Position numbers and translations under genes: made by a program. The notes beneath the pieces were generated by a model that ran no database searches, was not told the DNA's origin, and saw only the letters and a list, made by a program, of their open reading frames with translations. Shown in pieces: positions 54,089 to 63,856 of a stretch of 64,000 nucleotides of DNA. This stretch comes from Caldisericia bacterium (GTDB lineage: Bacteria; Caldisericota; Caldisericia; B22-G15), in the NCBI GenBank assembly GCA_026414995.1, contig JAOAHY010000006.1, positions 1 through 64,000 on the forward strand, given 5' to 3'. Within the stretch, counting starts at the first letter, position 1. Each line of letters begins with the position of its first letter.

Positions 54089-55121
54089 AAATTTACCTAA
54101 TTGGATTAAAACTTATGGTATAAATGGAGATGTAACTATTAGCAGTAGAATCAGAATAGCTAGAAATATAGAAGGATTTAAATTTCCTTTTAAATGTTCA
54201 GTTGCTGAAAAAAATAAAATTGTTGAAAAATTAAAATATAAAATTGAAAATTCAAGTTTTTATAAAAAATATAATTTATTTGGACTAAATATAATTGATT
54301 TGAAGGATGTTGAGAGATTAGCTCTTGTTGAAATGCACATAGTTTCGCCATTATTCATTGAAAATCCTTATGGAAAGTACCTTTATTTGAGTGAAGACGG
54401 TTCTATTAGTATAATGATTAATGAAGAGGATCATATTAGATTACAAATAATAAAAGAGGGTTTTTCTCTTGATGAAATTATTATAAATGCATTTGAAATA
54501 ATCGATGAAATTGAAGATAAAATTGAATTATCTTATTCAAACACACTGGGTTTCATTACTTCTTGTCCAACAAATTTAGGCACAGGTTTAAGAGCATCTT
54601 TACTTATGCATCTACCAATATTAACTTTAATTGGTAAAATGAATGAAATAATAGAAAATTCGACTAAATTTTCAATTACGATTAGAGGAACATTCGGTGA
54701 AGGTAGTGAAATTATTTCATCGCTTTTTCAAATTTCAAATACAACTACACTTGGGAAAAGCGAAGAAAATATTATTGATAGTGTTAAAAAGATAGGAATA
54801 GAAATTCTTAAAATTGAAAGAAATGAAAGAGACAAATATTTTATTAATAAAAAAAATTTTTTATTAGATGAAATAAGAAAAGCAAAAAGTAAATTAAAAT
54901 ACTCATATAAAATTTCATATAAAGAAGCAAGTGAAATTCTATCGATTTTGAGATTAGGTTCTATATTAAAAGTTATTGATATACCAATTGAATTATTAAA
55001 TGAACTTTTGATGAAAATTAGGTCTAATATTATGAAAGTTGAGTTCGATACACCTTTGGAAAGTTTCATTGATAATTTAAGAGCAGAATATTTAAAGAAT
55101 ATATTAATGGGTTATATATGA
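54069..55121 (+). CDS. mcsB: Protein-arginine kinase McsB
   Basis: A 350-residue phosphagen-kinase-like enzyme: SSRIRIARNIEGFKFP, the loop INEEDHIRLQ (catalytic Glu region) and SCPTNLGTGLRASLLMHLP with the conserved cysteine, then RGTFGEGSE for nucleotide binding. It phosphorylates arginines to mark proteins for ClpCP degradation. The allosteric RDxxRA region near the C terminus is not obvious. clpC is not adjacent. ATGA overlap with radA. Confidence 0.93.
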   Translation: MLKTILKNLPNWIKTYGINGDVTISSRIRIARNIEGFKFPFKCSVAEKNKIVEKLKYKIENSSFYKKYNLFGLNIIDLKDVERLALVEMHIVSPLFIENPYGKYLYLSEDGSISIMINEEDHIRLQIIKEGFSLDEIIINAFEIIDEIEDKIELSYSNTLGFITSCPTNLGTGLRASLLMHLPILTLIGKMNEIIENSTKFSITIRGTFGEGSEIISSLFQISNTTTLGKSEENIIDSVKKIGIEILKIERNERDKYFINKKNFLLDEIRKAKSKLKYSYKISYKEASEILSILRLGSILKVIDIPIELLNELLMKIRSNIMKVEFDTPLESFIDNLRAEYLKNILMGYI

Positions 55122-56464
55122 GCAAAGAAAATAAAAAATTTGTTTGTAAAGAATGTGGATATGAATCTTATATTAAACTTGGAAAATGCCCCTTTTGTGG
55201 TTCGTGGGATTCATTTCAAGAGAAAGATGAAAAAGAAAAAATAAATTTAGATAGTGTATCATTAAAATTATATGAATCAGATAAAAATGAAATTATAAGG
55301 CTAAAAACTGGTTTTTCTGAAATAGATGAATTACTTGGAGGTGGTTTTCTATCTGGCTCTTTTGTTTTAATATCTGGAGAACCAGGTATTGGTAAATCAA
55401 CTTTATTGCTACAAATTTGTTTAAATGTATCTAAAACTGAAAAGGTTCTTTATATTTCAGGTGAGGAGTCAAGTTTACAAATATTAAATAGAATAAAAAG
55501 GTTAACACAAGTTATTCCGGAAAATTTTTATTTAATATATGAAATAGATATTGATAAAATAATTGATGCTTTAGAAAAAATAAAACCTTCACTTTTCATT
55601 TTAGATTCGATCCAAGTTATAAGAGATGAAGAAATAGATTCACTATCAGGTTCACCATCCCAAGTAAGAAATGTTGCAGAAAAAATTGGAGAGTTTATAA
55701 AAAGAAATATGACTGTTGGTGTTGTTGTAGGCCATATAACAAAAGAAGGAGAAATTGCTGGTCCAAAACTTCTTGAACATATTGTTGATACAGTTCTTTA
55801 TTTAGAAGGAGAAAAATATCAATATTATAGATTATTAAGATGCAAAAAAAATAGATTTGGCTCAACTCAGGATATTGTTGTTTTATCAATGGAAGAAGAA
55901 GGTTTAAAAGAAATAAAAAATCCATCCTCTCTTTTTTTAACAAAAAGAGAAAAAGAGGTTCCAGGAAGCACAATTGTACCAGTAATTGAGACAGGACAAA
56001 AACCAATTCTTGTTGAACTTCAAACTTTATCAGTTCCAACTTACTATACACAACCCAGAAGAATCTGTTTAGGTATTGATTTAACAAGAGTTTCAATAAT
56101 GATTGCTCTTATAGAGAAATTTTTCAAATTAAATCTTTCAAAATTTGATATTTTTGTTAATGTAACAGGAGGGATTAAAATTGAAGAAAGATCGTCAGAC
56201 TTACCTTTAATTATTTCAATATACTCATCCCTCATGAATTTACCAACATCAAATATTGTTTCATTTGGAGAAGTAGGATTGAGCGGAGAAATAAGACCTG
56301 TTTCATTTATAAAAAGGAGAATTTTAGAAAGTATAAAACTTGGTTTCAAAAATTTTATAGTACCTAATTTTTCAAAAAATGATATAAAATTAAGTAAGGA
56401 GGTTAATTTAATAGAAATATGTAACATTAACGAATTAAAAGATGTATTAAAAAAAGGAGTTTAA
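55118..56464 (+). CDS. radA: DNA repair protein RadA
   Basis: A 448-residue protein: zinc finger CKECGYESYIKLGKCPFCGSW (listed here as two CxxC pairs at residues 9-28), RecA-like ATPase with Walker A GEPGIGKST and RadA-specific KKNRFGST, and a Lon-protease-like C domain (VNVTGGIKIEERSSDLPL; GEVGLSGEIRPV). It is a helicase promoting branch migration. The next Bacillus gene disA is absent; yacL follows after 2 nt. Confidence 0.95.
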   Translation: MSKENKKFVCKECGYESYIKLGKCPFCGSWDSFQEKDEKEKINLDSVSLKLYESDKNEIIRLKTGFSEIDELLGGGFLSGSFVLISGEPGIGKSTLLLQICLNVSKTEKVLYISGEESSLQILNRIKRLTQVIPENFYLIYEIDIDKIIDALEKIKPSLFILDSIQVIRDEEIDSLSGSPSQVRNVAEKIGEFIKRNMTVGVVVGHITKEGEIAGPKLLEHIVDTVLYLEGEKYQYYRLLRCKKNRFGSTQDIVVLSMEEEGLKEIKNPSSLFLTKREKEVPGSTIVPVIETGQKPILVELQTLSVPTYYTQPRRICLGIDLTRVSIMIALIEKFFKLNLSKFDIFVNVTGGIKIEERSSDLPLIISIYSSLMNLPTSNIVSFGEVGLSGEIRPVSFIKRRILESIKLGFKNFIVPNFSKNDIKLSKEVNLIEICNINELKDVLKKGV

Positions 56465-56466
56465 TA

Positions 56467-57564
56467 ATGAAGAAATTTTGGATTTTTTTTAGGTATTTTT
56501 TTTCATTTTTAGGTGGGATTATAGGAGTTTTCATATCATATAAATTTTTGTTTTTTTTAACTAACTTAATAAATCTTAATTTTTTAATAATTTACTTTAT
56601 TTTCTTTTTACTTTTTTTCTTTATATTTTTCCTTCTTTCACCACCTTTTACAAAATTATTAATTTTTATAGGAAAAAAAATTAACACTTTTTTTTCTTCT
56701 CTATCTCTTCCAGAATTATTTCTTGGATTATTTTCTGTTTTAATAGCACTAATAATTTCTTTTCTTTTATACTCTTTAATTTCAAAAATTCCATTAATTG
56801 GTATTTATCTTGGAGTAGCAGTTGGTCTATTTGTATTTGGAATTGTTGTTTGGGCAATACTTTCAAGAAAAACAGAAATTATTGATTCTATAAAAAGTTT
56901 AGGAAGAGGTGGAGAGGATAAATTACAAAAAGAAAAAAAGTTTTTTAATAAATATATATTAGATACATCAGCAATAATTGATGGAAGAATTTTAGAACTT
57001 ATACAATTAAATTTTATAGATGGTAGAGTTTATATTCCAATTTTTATCTTAGAAGAATTACATCTTGTTGCTGATTCTGAGGATCAATCAAAAAGAATAA
57101 GAGGAAGAAGAGGTCTTGAAATTCTTGATAGACTAAAAGATGAATATCCAGATAAAGTTAAAATTCTTGAAGAAAGAGGTGAAATATTACCAATTGATAC
57201 AAAATTAATAGATCTTGCTAAGAAATTAAAGGCAAAATTAATAACAACTGATTATAATTTAACACAGGTTTGCAGAACAAGAGATGTGCCAGTTTTAAAT
57301 ATTAACGAATTAGCCTTTTCACTAAGAAAGGTTGTTTTACCTGGTGAAAGATTAGAGATTAAAATAATTAAAGAAGGGAAAGAAAGAAATCAAGGAGTTG
57401 GTTATCTCGACGATGGTACAATGGTAGTGGTTGAAGAGGGTAAATATTATATTGGAAAAAAAGTTTTAATCGAAGTTACATCCTTTTTGCAAGGCCCAAC
57501 TGGTACTATGATTTTTGGAGATTTATTGAAAGATGATAGGGACAGTAATAGTTGGAGGAGGTAA
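56467..57564 (+). CDS. PIN-TRAM domain membrane protein (YacL-type)
   Basis: A 365-residue protein: four N-terminal transmembrane helices (about 1-135), a PIN nuclease-like domain (about 160-285; YILDTSAIIDGRI, ELHLVADSEDQSKRIRGRRG, LITTDYNLTQVC) carrying the expected acidic residues, and a C-terminal TRAM domain (NQGVGYLDDGTMVVVEEGKYYI). Function in RNA metabolism is presumed. It lies in the conserved radA-(disA)-yacL-ispD-ispF order and overlaps ispD by 32 nt. Confidence 0.92.
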   Translation: MKKFWIFFRYFFSFLGGIIGVFISYKFLFFLTNLINLNFLIIYFIFFLLFFFIFFLLSPPFTKLLIFIGKKINTFFSSLSLPELFLGLFSVLIALIISFLLYSLISKIPLIGIYLGVAVGLFVFGIVVWAILSRKTEIIDSIKSLGRGGEDKLQKEKKFFNKYILDTSAIIDGRILELIQLNFIDGRVYIPIFILEELHLVADSEDQSKRIRGRRGLEILDRLKDEYPDKVKILEERGEILPIDTKLIDLAKKLKAKLITTDYNLTQVCRTRDVPVLNINELAFSLRKVVLPGERLEIKIIKEGKERNQGVGYLDDGTMVVVEEGKYYIGKKVLIEVTSFLQGPTGTMIFGDLLKDDRDSNSWRR

Positions 57565-58216
57565 AAGTAAAAGGTTCAATGATGATAAAATTTTCTATAA
57601 AATTAATGATTTACCATTAATATATTACACATTAATTCCCTTTATAAAATGTGACAAAATAGATAAAATTGTAGTAGTTCTTTCTAAAGATAGAGTTGAT
57701 GAAGGTATTAATTTTTTAAAAAGTTTTACTAAAATCATTGGAATTGTTGAGGGAGGTGAAGAGAGAAAAAATTCTGTTTTTAATGGGTTAAAATTTTTTT
57801 ATAATAATGAAAAAATAGACTATGTCTTAATACATGATGGTGCAAGGTCAAATATAAAGATTGAAATAATTGAAAAGGTGATAGAAAATTTAGATATGAA
57901 TTCGTGTGTTATACCAGTAGTTCCAGTGATTGAAACCTTAAAATATATTGAAAATGGAAATATCATAAAAACACTTGACAGAGATAAAATTTTTATAGCG
58001 CAGACACCTCAAGGTTTTCCCTTTCTAAAAATATTTGAGTTATTAAATAAGTATATTAACGAAAAATTATTTGATGATTCATTAGTTTTTGAAATGGAAG
58101 GCTTAAAAGTTAAAGCCATAGAAGGGGATATTGAAAATATAAAGGTAACATATAAAAGTGATATTTTAAAAGTTATTGATTTCATTAAAAGAAATGAGAA
58201 TCGGTATAGGATTTGA
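57533..58216 (+). CDS. ispD: 2-C-methyl-D-erythritol 4-phosphate cytidylyltransferase
   Basis: A 227-residue nucleotidyltransferase with the CTP loop VIVGGGKSKRF (here GGGKSKRF instead of the more usual AAGxGxRM), EGGEERKNSVFNGL, VLIHDGARSN and IFIAQTPQGF. MEP isoprenoid pathway. A GGAGG within the sequence precedes later codons, but the ATG at 57533 fits the family start. It overlaps ispF by 23 nt. Confidence 0.93.
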   Translation: MIGTVIVGGGKSKRFNDDKIFYKINDLPLIYYTLIPFIKCDKIDKIVVVLSKDRVDEGINFLKSFTKIIGIVEGGEERKNSVFNGLKFFYNNEKIDYVLIHDGARSNIKIEIIEKVIENLDMNSCVIPVVPVIETLKYIENGNIIKTLDRDKIFIAQTPQGFPFLKIFELLNKYINEKLFDDSLVFEMEGLKVKAIEGDIENIKVTYKSDILKVIDFIKRNENRYRI

Positions 58217-58661
58217 TTTTCATATAATTAAAAAAAATTTACCAATGTATATTGGAGGAGTATTAATAAATAAAGATTTTGGTTTTTATAGTAACACTGA
58301 TGGAGATATTTTAATTCATGCTATCGTTGATGCAATTTTAGGGGCAATTGGAGAGAAAGATATTGGTGAACTATTTGATGAAAATTGGAAAGGAAGAAGT
58401 AGCATCAAGATTTTAGAAAATACTTTAGAGATAATGAGAAATAAAAATTTTGAAATTGTTAATATAGATGCTGTTATTATACTTGAAAAACCGAAAATTA
58501 TTGATTTTAAGGATATAATTCTTGAAAATTTATCTAAGATTATGAAAATTGATAAAGAAAAGATCAATATAAAAGGAAAAACAATGGAAAAAATTGGATT
58601 CATAGGCAAAAGAAAAGGTGGTGCTTCTTTTGTAGTTGTTCTTCTTAAAGAAATTTGTTAA
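58194..58661 (+). CDS. ispF: 2-C-methyl-D-erythritol 2,4-cyclodiphosphate synthase
   Basis: A 155-residue enzyme: GIGFDFH (zinc Asp/His), STNT-type loop SNTDGDILIHAIVDAILGA (third metal ligand His), KDIGELF and TMEKIGFIGKRKGG. Next MEP-pathway step after IspE. The ATG at 58194 gives the standard start and length. It converges on polX with a 4-nt overlap. Confidence 0.94.
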   Translation: MRIGIGFDFHIIKKNLPMYIGGVLINKDFGFYSNTDGDILIHAIVDAILGAIGEKDIGELFDENWKGRSSIKILENTLEIMRNKNFEIVNIDAVIILEKPKIIDFKDIILENLSKIMKIDKEKINIKGKTMEKIGFIGKRKGGASFVVVLLKEIC

Positions 58662-60352
58662 CTCTTTCTTTTAATATTTAAAAATTTTTGTAATTCTTTA
58701 TAATTATATGTATTTATTATTTTTTTCTCATCTATTAGAGCTCTTTTTGCAATATTAACTCCATATTCATTAACAAACTTAAGTTGTGGTGATATATGGG
58801 CATCAGAGTTTATTGAAAAATAAATATTATATTTATTTGCTTCAAACAAAAGAGAAGATGAAAGGTCTAACCTATCTAATGTCGAATTTATCTCAAGAAA
58901 TGTTTTTGTTTTTTCAGCTTCAATAAATAAACTTTTCCAATCTAAATCCATCTCTTTTCTTTCCCCAATTTTTCTACAACTTGGATGAGCAATAATTGTA
59001 ATGTAAGGATTATTCATTGCATTTATGTATCTTTTAGTATTAATATCTTTAGATTCATTAAAATTAAAATGAATTGATCCTATAACATAATCAAGATCTT
59101 TTAATATTTCCTCTTCTACATCAATAGAACCATCAATTCTAATATTCGCTTCAACACCAAAAAGAATTTTTATATTTGGAAAAATCTTTTCAATTTTTTT
59201 AATTTCTAATCTTTCTTCTAAGATTTTTTCTCTTTTCATACCTTTAGCAATTTTCAAATCTTCAGTATGGTCTGTAATTCCTATATACTCATAACCCATT
59301 TCAACTGCTTCTTTAACCAAATCATAAATTGTTGATATTCCATCTGAATAATTTGAATGTATATGGAGATCTCCTTTTATTGAGTAATTAAAAGACAAAT
59401 TATTATCAATTTTAAGATAAATTTGCCAATTATCTCTAAATTCTGGTGGAATATACGGAATTGAAAAAAGATAAAAAATTTCTTTTTCACTCAAATTTTC
59501 TAATTTTAAAAATCCTATTTTAGTAGATATAATATTCATATTTCTTGCTTTCTCATTTAAAAAAAGATTAAAACTTTTTGGTCCAGTATAATAAATTAAA
59601 GCTGAACCAAAATAATTTTCCGGTATAAAATTTATAATAATTTCCAATTCAGAATAAATTGTTTTGAATTTTATAAAGTTATTGTTTTTTTCAATTAATA
59701 CAAAATCATTAGAATTTTTTAAGAAATTTAAAATTTTTTCTATATTATAATTAAACGCAAGCAAATTCAAGTTTTTTATAACTTCTTTTTTTCTTCTTAC
59801 ACTACCCGTTAATATAATTTCATTTATACCAATTTTTTCTAATTCATTTTTTACAAAGTTAAAAACAGAAATTCCATATGAGTATGAAAATTCATTTTGT
59901 AATTTATTGTATGTATTCAAATTTTTATTAATAAATTCTTCACCTTTTATCCCAATTTCTTTAATATTCCTTAATTTTTTTTCCTTTAAAGCTTGTTTTA
60001 AATCATTTATATCAACAATATTTAATTCTTTATAAAGAATATTAGCAAGTTTATTACCTATTCCTGGAATTTTTGTTAACTTTATTAATGAATTTGGAAT
60101 TTCTTTTAAAGAAGATTCAATTTCTTCGCTTTTCCCGTTAAATACAAGTTCTCTTAAAATTTTTCTTATATAATCTTTCTCAATAAAATATTTTTCAAAT
60201 AGACTAAAATTTTCTCTATTTAATCTAAAATTTAGTGATTGAATTGTATCTGCAACTATTTTAAGTTCTGTAATTATTTTTTTGTTAATATTTTTGAATT
60301 TTAGGGCATCAATATAATATAAGATTTTATTTAAGATAATGAAATTATCCAA
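58658..60352 (-). CDS. PolX-PHP protein with apparently inactive polymerase site
   Basis: A 564-residue protein laid out like bacterial DNA polymerase X: helix-hairpin-helix (about 90-110; LTKIPGIGNKLANILYKEL), polymerase palm with GSVRR (183-187), and C-terminal PHP phosphoesterase (about 325-560). The metal-binding DxD of the palm reads N194-L-N196 and the third Asp position is Glu, while the PHP ligands GDLHIHSNYSDG, ITDHTED, FGVEANI, GSIHF, IAHPSCR and SDAH are intact. It is therefore likely to be a 3'-5' exonuclease/AP-processing enzyme without polymerase activity. It overlaps pheT by 8 nt, and pheT-polX order is known in Firmicutes. Confidence 0.88.
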   Translation of the reverse strand: MDNFIILNKILYYIDALKFKNINKKIITELKIVADTIQSLNFRLNRENFSLFEKYFIEKDYIRKILRELVFNGKSEEIESSLKEIPNSLIKLTKIPGIGNKLANILYKELNIVDINDLKQALKEKKLRNIKEIGIKGEEFINKNLNTYNKLQNEFSYSYGISVFNFVKNELEKIGINEIILTGSVRRKKEVIKNLNLLAFNYNIEKILNFLKNSNDFVLIEKNNNFIKFKTIYSELEIIINFIPENYFGSALIYYTGPKSFNLFLNEKARNMNIISTKIGFLKLENLSEKEIFYLFSIPYIPPEFRDNWQIYLKIDNNLSFNYSIKGDLHIHSNYSDGISTIYDLVKEAVEMGYEYIGITDHTEDLKIAKGMKREKILEERLEIKKIEKIFPNIKILFGVEANIRIDGSIDVEEEILKDLDYVIGSIHFNFNESKDINTKRYINAMNNPYITIIAHPSCRKIGERKEMDLDWKSLFIEAEKTKTFLEINSTLDRLDLSSSLLFEANKYNIYFSINSDAHISPQLKFVNEYGVNIAKRALIDEKKIINTYNYKELQKFLNIKRKS

Positions 60353-62768
60353 TTTTTTTCCTTATCAAACCATTAAGTTCTTTTTCTATTCTGATTTCTA
60401 TTTTCTCTATTATTTCTTTTATATCTTCATCTGTTAATGTTTTTTCAGAGCTTGAAAAAACAAGATTTATAGCATAACTTCTATTATCTATGCCAATTTT
60501 TTCATCTTCATAAATATCAAAAAGTGAAAATCTATTTAAAATTTTTCCTGATTCCTCTTTAATTATTTTAATCAAATCATTAAATTTTTTATCCTTAGGA
60601 ATAATAATTGATAAATCGAAAGTTAAGCTTGGAAATTTTGTTATTTCTTTAAAATCTTTTTTAATAGAAACATACTTTTTCAATTTCTCAAGTTCTATTA
60701 TTGATATATAAACTCTTTGATTTATATTTAGTTTTTCAATTAAATCATCACAAATTTCTCCAATTTCTCCTACAATTTGATTATTTACATATATTTTTCC
60801 ATATCTTGTAGGATGGAAAATATTTGATTTATCATTATTTATTATAGTAAATTCATTTATATTCAATTCATTAAATAATTTTTCAAGTATTCCTTTTAAA
60901 TGATAAAAGTTATAAAATCTATCTTTTTCTCCCCAATATTTTTCAATTATCTTACCTGTCAAACCAACTATAAGTTCCTCTTCTTCTAAATATTTATCTT
61001 CTTTTTCATAATAAATTTTTCCAATTTCAAATATAGCTATGTTTTTATTTCCAAAACTAATGTTTTTTTCAATAACTTTTAATATACTCGGTAAAAGATT
61101 TGTTCTTAGAACATTTTGATCTTGTCTTAAAGGATTAATTAATTCGATAGGTTTTCTATCAAAACTAAAACTTAAAAGATAGTCTCTATCAAGAAGCGAA
61201 AGAGTTAATACTTCATTAAGACCAAGAGATGTTAATATTTGTGAAATTTTATTATTGAATTTAATTTCAAAATTATCTATATAGGGGTCAATTTTAATAT
61301 AAGGTACTGTTGGTGAAATATTTTCAATACCATAATATCTAACTAATTCTTCAATAAGGTCTATTTCTGTTTTTACATCTGGTCTGTTATATTCCTGAAT
61401 AAACAAAGAATAATCGTCTCCTTTTTCTATTTCTTTAAATCCACCTCTATTTAGAATTTCAACAATTTCCTCATTTTTTATATTAAATCCTATAATTTTT
61501 CTTGCTCTCTCAAACCTTAATTTTATTGGTTCAATTTTTAAAGATTCGGAATAGATATCAATTGGTTTATATATTTTTTCACCTTGAAATGTTTGAGCTG
61601 ATGAAAATCCAATTAAAAGAGTTTTATTTATATCTATTCCTTTCTCAAATCTTGATGAAGCTTCTGTTTCAATTTTAAGTTTTCTTTTTGTTTTAGAAAT
61701 TGATGCAGGATTAAAATATGCAGATTCAAGTAAAATGTTTTTTGTATCAAAGTTTACCTCTGTTTCTTTACCACCTATAATTCCAGCTATTGCAATCGGC
61801 CTTAATGCATCACATATAAGTAACATTCCTTCCTCTAATTCTCTCTCTTTACCATCAAGAGTAATAATTGTTTCACCTTTTTTTGCCTCTCGAACTATAA
61901 CCTTTTTTTCTAATTTATCTAAATCGAATGCATGTAAAGGTTGACCATATTCAAACATAAATACATTAGTTGAATCAACAATATTATTTACAGGTCTTTG
62001 TCCTATTGACAATAATTTTCTTAAATTAAAAATATTAGATTTTCCAACATTAACTCCTTCAATAACTACTCCAACATATCTTGGACATAAATAGGTATTT
62101 TTAATCTCAATTTCAAATTTAGTTTCTGGTAAATTTTCTAAATTTAAAATTAGCTCTTTATTATTATTAAATTTTCCCAATCCATATCTTTCTAATTCTT
62201 TTGCTAATCCATATAGTGAAAGAAGATCTCCTCTGTTTAATGTTTTTATTTCAAAAATATAATCATTAAGCCATAAAGCATTCTTTAAGTCTTCATATAA
62301 AGGAGTATCATCAGGTAATACAAATATTCCTTCCTTATATATATCTGATAAAGATGAATCATCAATTCCTATTTCATCATATGATAAAAGAAGAGCCTCT
62401 GAAATATATCCTTCTATATTAATAGGTTTTACATTAATTAGTTCATTAGTTTTCTCTCCATTTTGTATTTTATGTTTATAAACAGCACCTCCTGGTAATG
62501 CAATAGGTACAATATCATTTATTTTTAAATTTTTAGCTCCTGTTATAGATTTTAATATTGTATTTTTAAATTGTATAAAACATAATGATAAATTATTATT
62601 AATTTTTTTAATGTCTTTAATTTTACCTGTAAAACAATTTTTTATATCACTCTCCTTTTTGTAAATCTCTTCAATTTCAAGACCCCTGAAAATTGTAATA
62701 TTTTTTATTTCTTCTATGTCTTTTTTTAATTCAATAAATTCACTTAACCAATTTAATGAAACTTTCAT
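60345..62768 (-). CDS. pheT: Phenylalanyl-tRNA synthetase beta subunit
   Basis: An 807-residue beta chain: start KVSLNWLSEFIEL, EMAP-type tRNA-binding domain (about 40-150), B3/B4 editing region (about 200-370; NIVDSTNVFMFEYGQPLHAFD), B5 domain, catalytic-like core and C-terminal FDX-ACB domain (ITKFPSLTFDLSIIIPKD). It pairs with PheS as an alpha2-beta2 enzyme. 11 nt after pheS, with AAGGAGAAAA upstream of the ATG. Confidence 0.96.
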   Translation of the reverse strand: MKVSLNWLSEFIELKKDIEEIKNITIFRGLEIEEIYKKESDIKNCFTGKIKDIKKINNNLSLCFIQFKNTILKSITGAKNLKINDIVPIALPGGAVYKHKIQNGEKTNELINVKPINIEGYISEALLLSYDEIGIDDSSLSDIYKEGIFVLPDDTPLYEDLKNALWLNDYIFEIKTLNRGDLLSLYGLAKELERYGLGKFNNNKELILNLENLPETKFEIEIKNTYLCPRYVGVVIEGVNVGKSNIFNLRKLLSIGQRPVNNIVDSTNVFMFEYGQPLHAFDLDKLEKKVIVREAKKGETIITLDGKERELEEGMLLICDALRPIAIAGIIGGKETEVNFDTKNILLESAYFNPASISKTKRKLKIETEASSRFEKGIDINKTLLIGFSSAQTFQGEKIYKPIDIYSESLKIEPIKLRFERARKIIGFNIKNEEIVEILNRGGFKEIEKGDDYSLFIQEYNRPDVKTEIDLIEELVRYYGIENISPTVPYIKIDPYIDNFEIKFNNKISQILTSLGLNEVLTLSLLDRDYLLSFSFDRKPIELINPLRQDQNVLRTNLLPSILKVIEKNISFGNKNIAIFEIGKIYYEKEDKYLEEEELIVGLTGKIIEKYWGEKDRFYNFYHLKGILEKLFNELNINEFTIINNDKSNIFHPTRYGKIYVNNQIVGEIGEICDDLIEKLNINQRVYISIIELEKLKKYVSIKKDFKEITKFPSLTFDLSIIIPKDKKFNDLIKIIKEESGKILNRFSLFDIYEDEKIGIDNRSYAINLVFSSSEKTLTDEDIKEIIEKIEIRIEKELNGLIRKKIG

Positions 62769-62779
62769 CTTTTTTCTCC

Positions 62780-63802
62780 TTAAAATTCATTAAGAAACCT
62801 TAAATCATTTTCATAAAAATATCTTATATCTGATATTCCAAATTTTATCATTGCTACTCTTTCAACTCCAAGACCGAATGCAAAACCTTGCCATTCTTCT
62901 GGATCAATATCAACATTTTTTAACACATCAGGATGAACCATGCCAGCGCCTAATATTTCAACATATCCAGTATATTTGCATACACTACAACCTCTTCCAT
63001 AACATAAACTACAAGTTGCAGCAACCTCAAGACCTGGTTCAACAAATGGGAAATATGAAATATAAAACTTTGTTTGAGTTTTTTCTCCAAACATTTTTTT
63101 TGCGAATAAATCGATAATACCCATCAAATCTGCTAAAGATATATTTTTATCTATCATAAGACCTTCTACTTGATGAAATATAGGAGAATGAGAAGCATCA
63201 AACGGATCTCTTCTAAAACATCTTCCAGGTGAAATAATTCTTAATGGTGGTTTAATTTTTTCCATTGTTCTTATTTGAACAGGAGAAGTGTGAGTTCTAA
63301 GAAGTAATCCATTTGGTAAATAAAATGTATCCCACATATCTCTAGATGGATGATATTTTGGTATGTTTAAAGCCTCAAAGTTATAATATTCATTTTCAAT
63401 TTCTGGTCCAAATGAGAGATGAAAACCCATTCTCATAAAAATATCAATAATTTCATTTTCAACAATTTTTAATATATGTCTTTTGCCCAAATTATAAGGG
63501 TATCCAGGTAATGTCTCATCAATTTTTTCTTCTTGGATTTTTAGTTTTTTTAATTTATCTAATATCTTAATTTTGCTTTTTTCAATGGCTAATTCAATTT
63601 CATTTTTTAATATATTAATTAATTCTCCATATTTTCTTTTCTCTTCAAAATCCACAATTGTCTTAAACTTTTCTGTTAAATTTTTAATAATCCCCTTTTT
63701 GCCAAGAAATTTAACTCTAACTTTTTCTAAATCTTCAAGAGTTTCTATTTTATCTAAATCAGCAAAGAGTTCATTCAAGATTTCATCCTTTTTTACATCC
63801 AT
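62780..63802 (-). CDS. pheS: Phenylalanyl-tRNA synthetase alpha subunit
   Basis: A 340-residue class II catalytic chain: coiled-coil N region, motif 2 LRTHTSPVQIRTM and RCFRRDPFDASHSPIFHQVEG, Phe-binding PFVEPGLEVAATC, and GAGMVHPDVLKNVDID with GFAFGLGVERVAMIKFGI (motif 3). The ATG at 63802 is favoured because AAGGAGC lies 5-6 nt upstream; an in-frame ATG at 63832 would begin before the -10 box's predicted transcript start. Confidence 0.96.
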   Translation of the reverse strand: MDVKKDEILNELFADLDKIETLEDLEKVRVKFLGKKGIIKNLTEKFKTIVDFEEKRKYGELINILKNEIELAIEKSKIKILDKLKKLKIQEEKIDETLPGYPYNLGKRHILKIVENEIIDIFMRMGFHLSFGPEIENEYYNFEALNIPKYHPSRDMWDTFYLPNGLLLRTHTSPVQIRTMEKIKPPLRIISPGRCFRRDPFDASHSPIFHQVEGLMIDKNISLADLMGIIDLFAKKMFGEKTQTKFYISYFPFVEPGLEVAATCSLCYGRGCSVCKYTGYVEILGAGMVHPDVLKNVDIDPEEWQGFAFGLGVERVAMIKFGISDIRYFYENDLRFLNEF

Positions 63803-63826
63803 TATAAGCTCCTTTTTATACAATGT

Positions 63827-63856
63827 TTGCATTTATTATATCTAAAAGTGTATAAT
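63827..63856 (+). promoter_or_regulatory. Promoter of the partial gene at 63864 (leaderless)
   Basis: TTGCAT (63827-63832), 18-nt spacer, TATAAT (63851-63856), then exactly 7 nt to ATG 63864. No Shine-Dalgarno. Confidence 0.65.
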
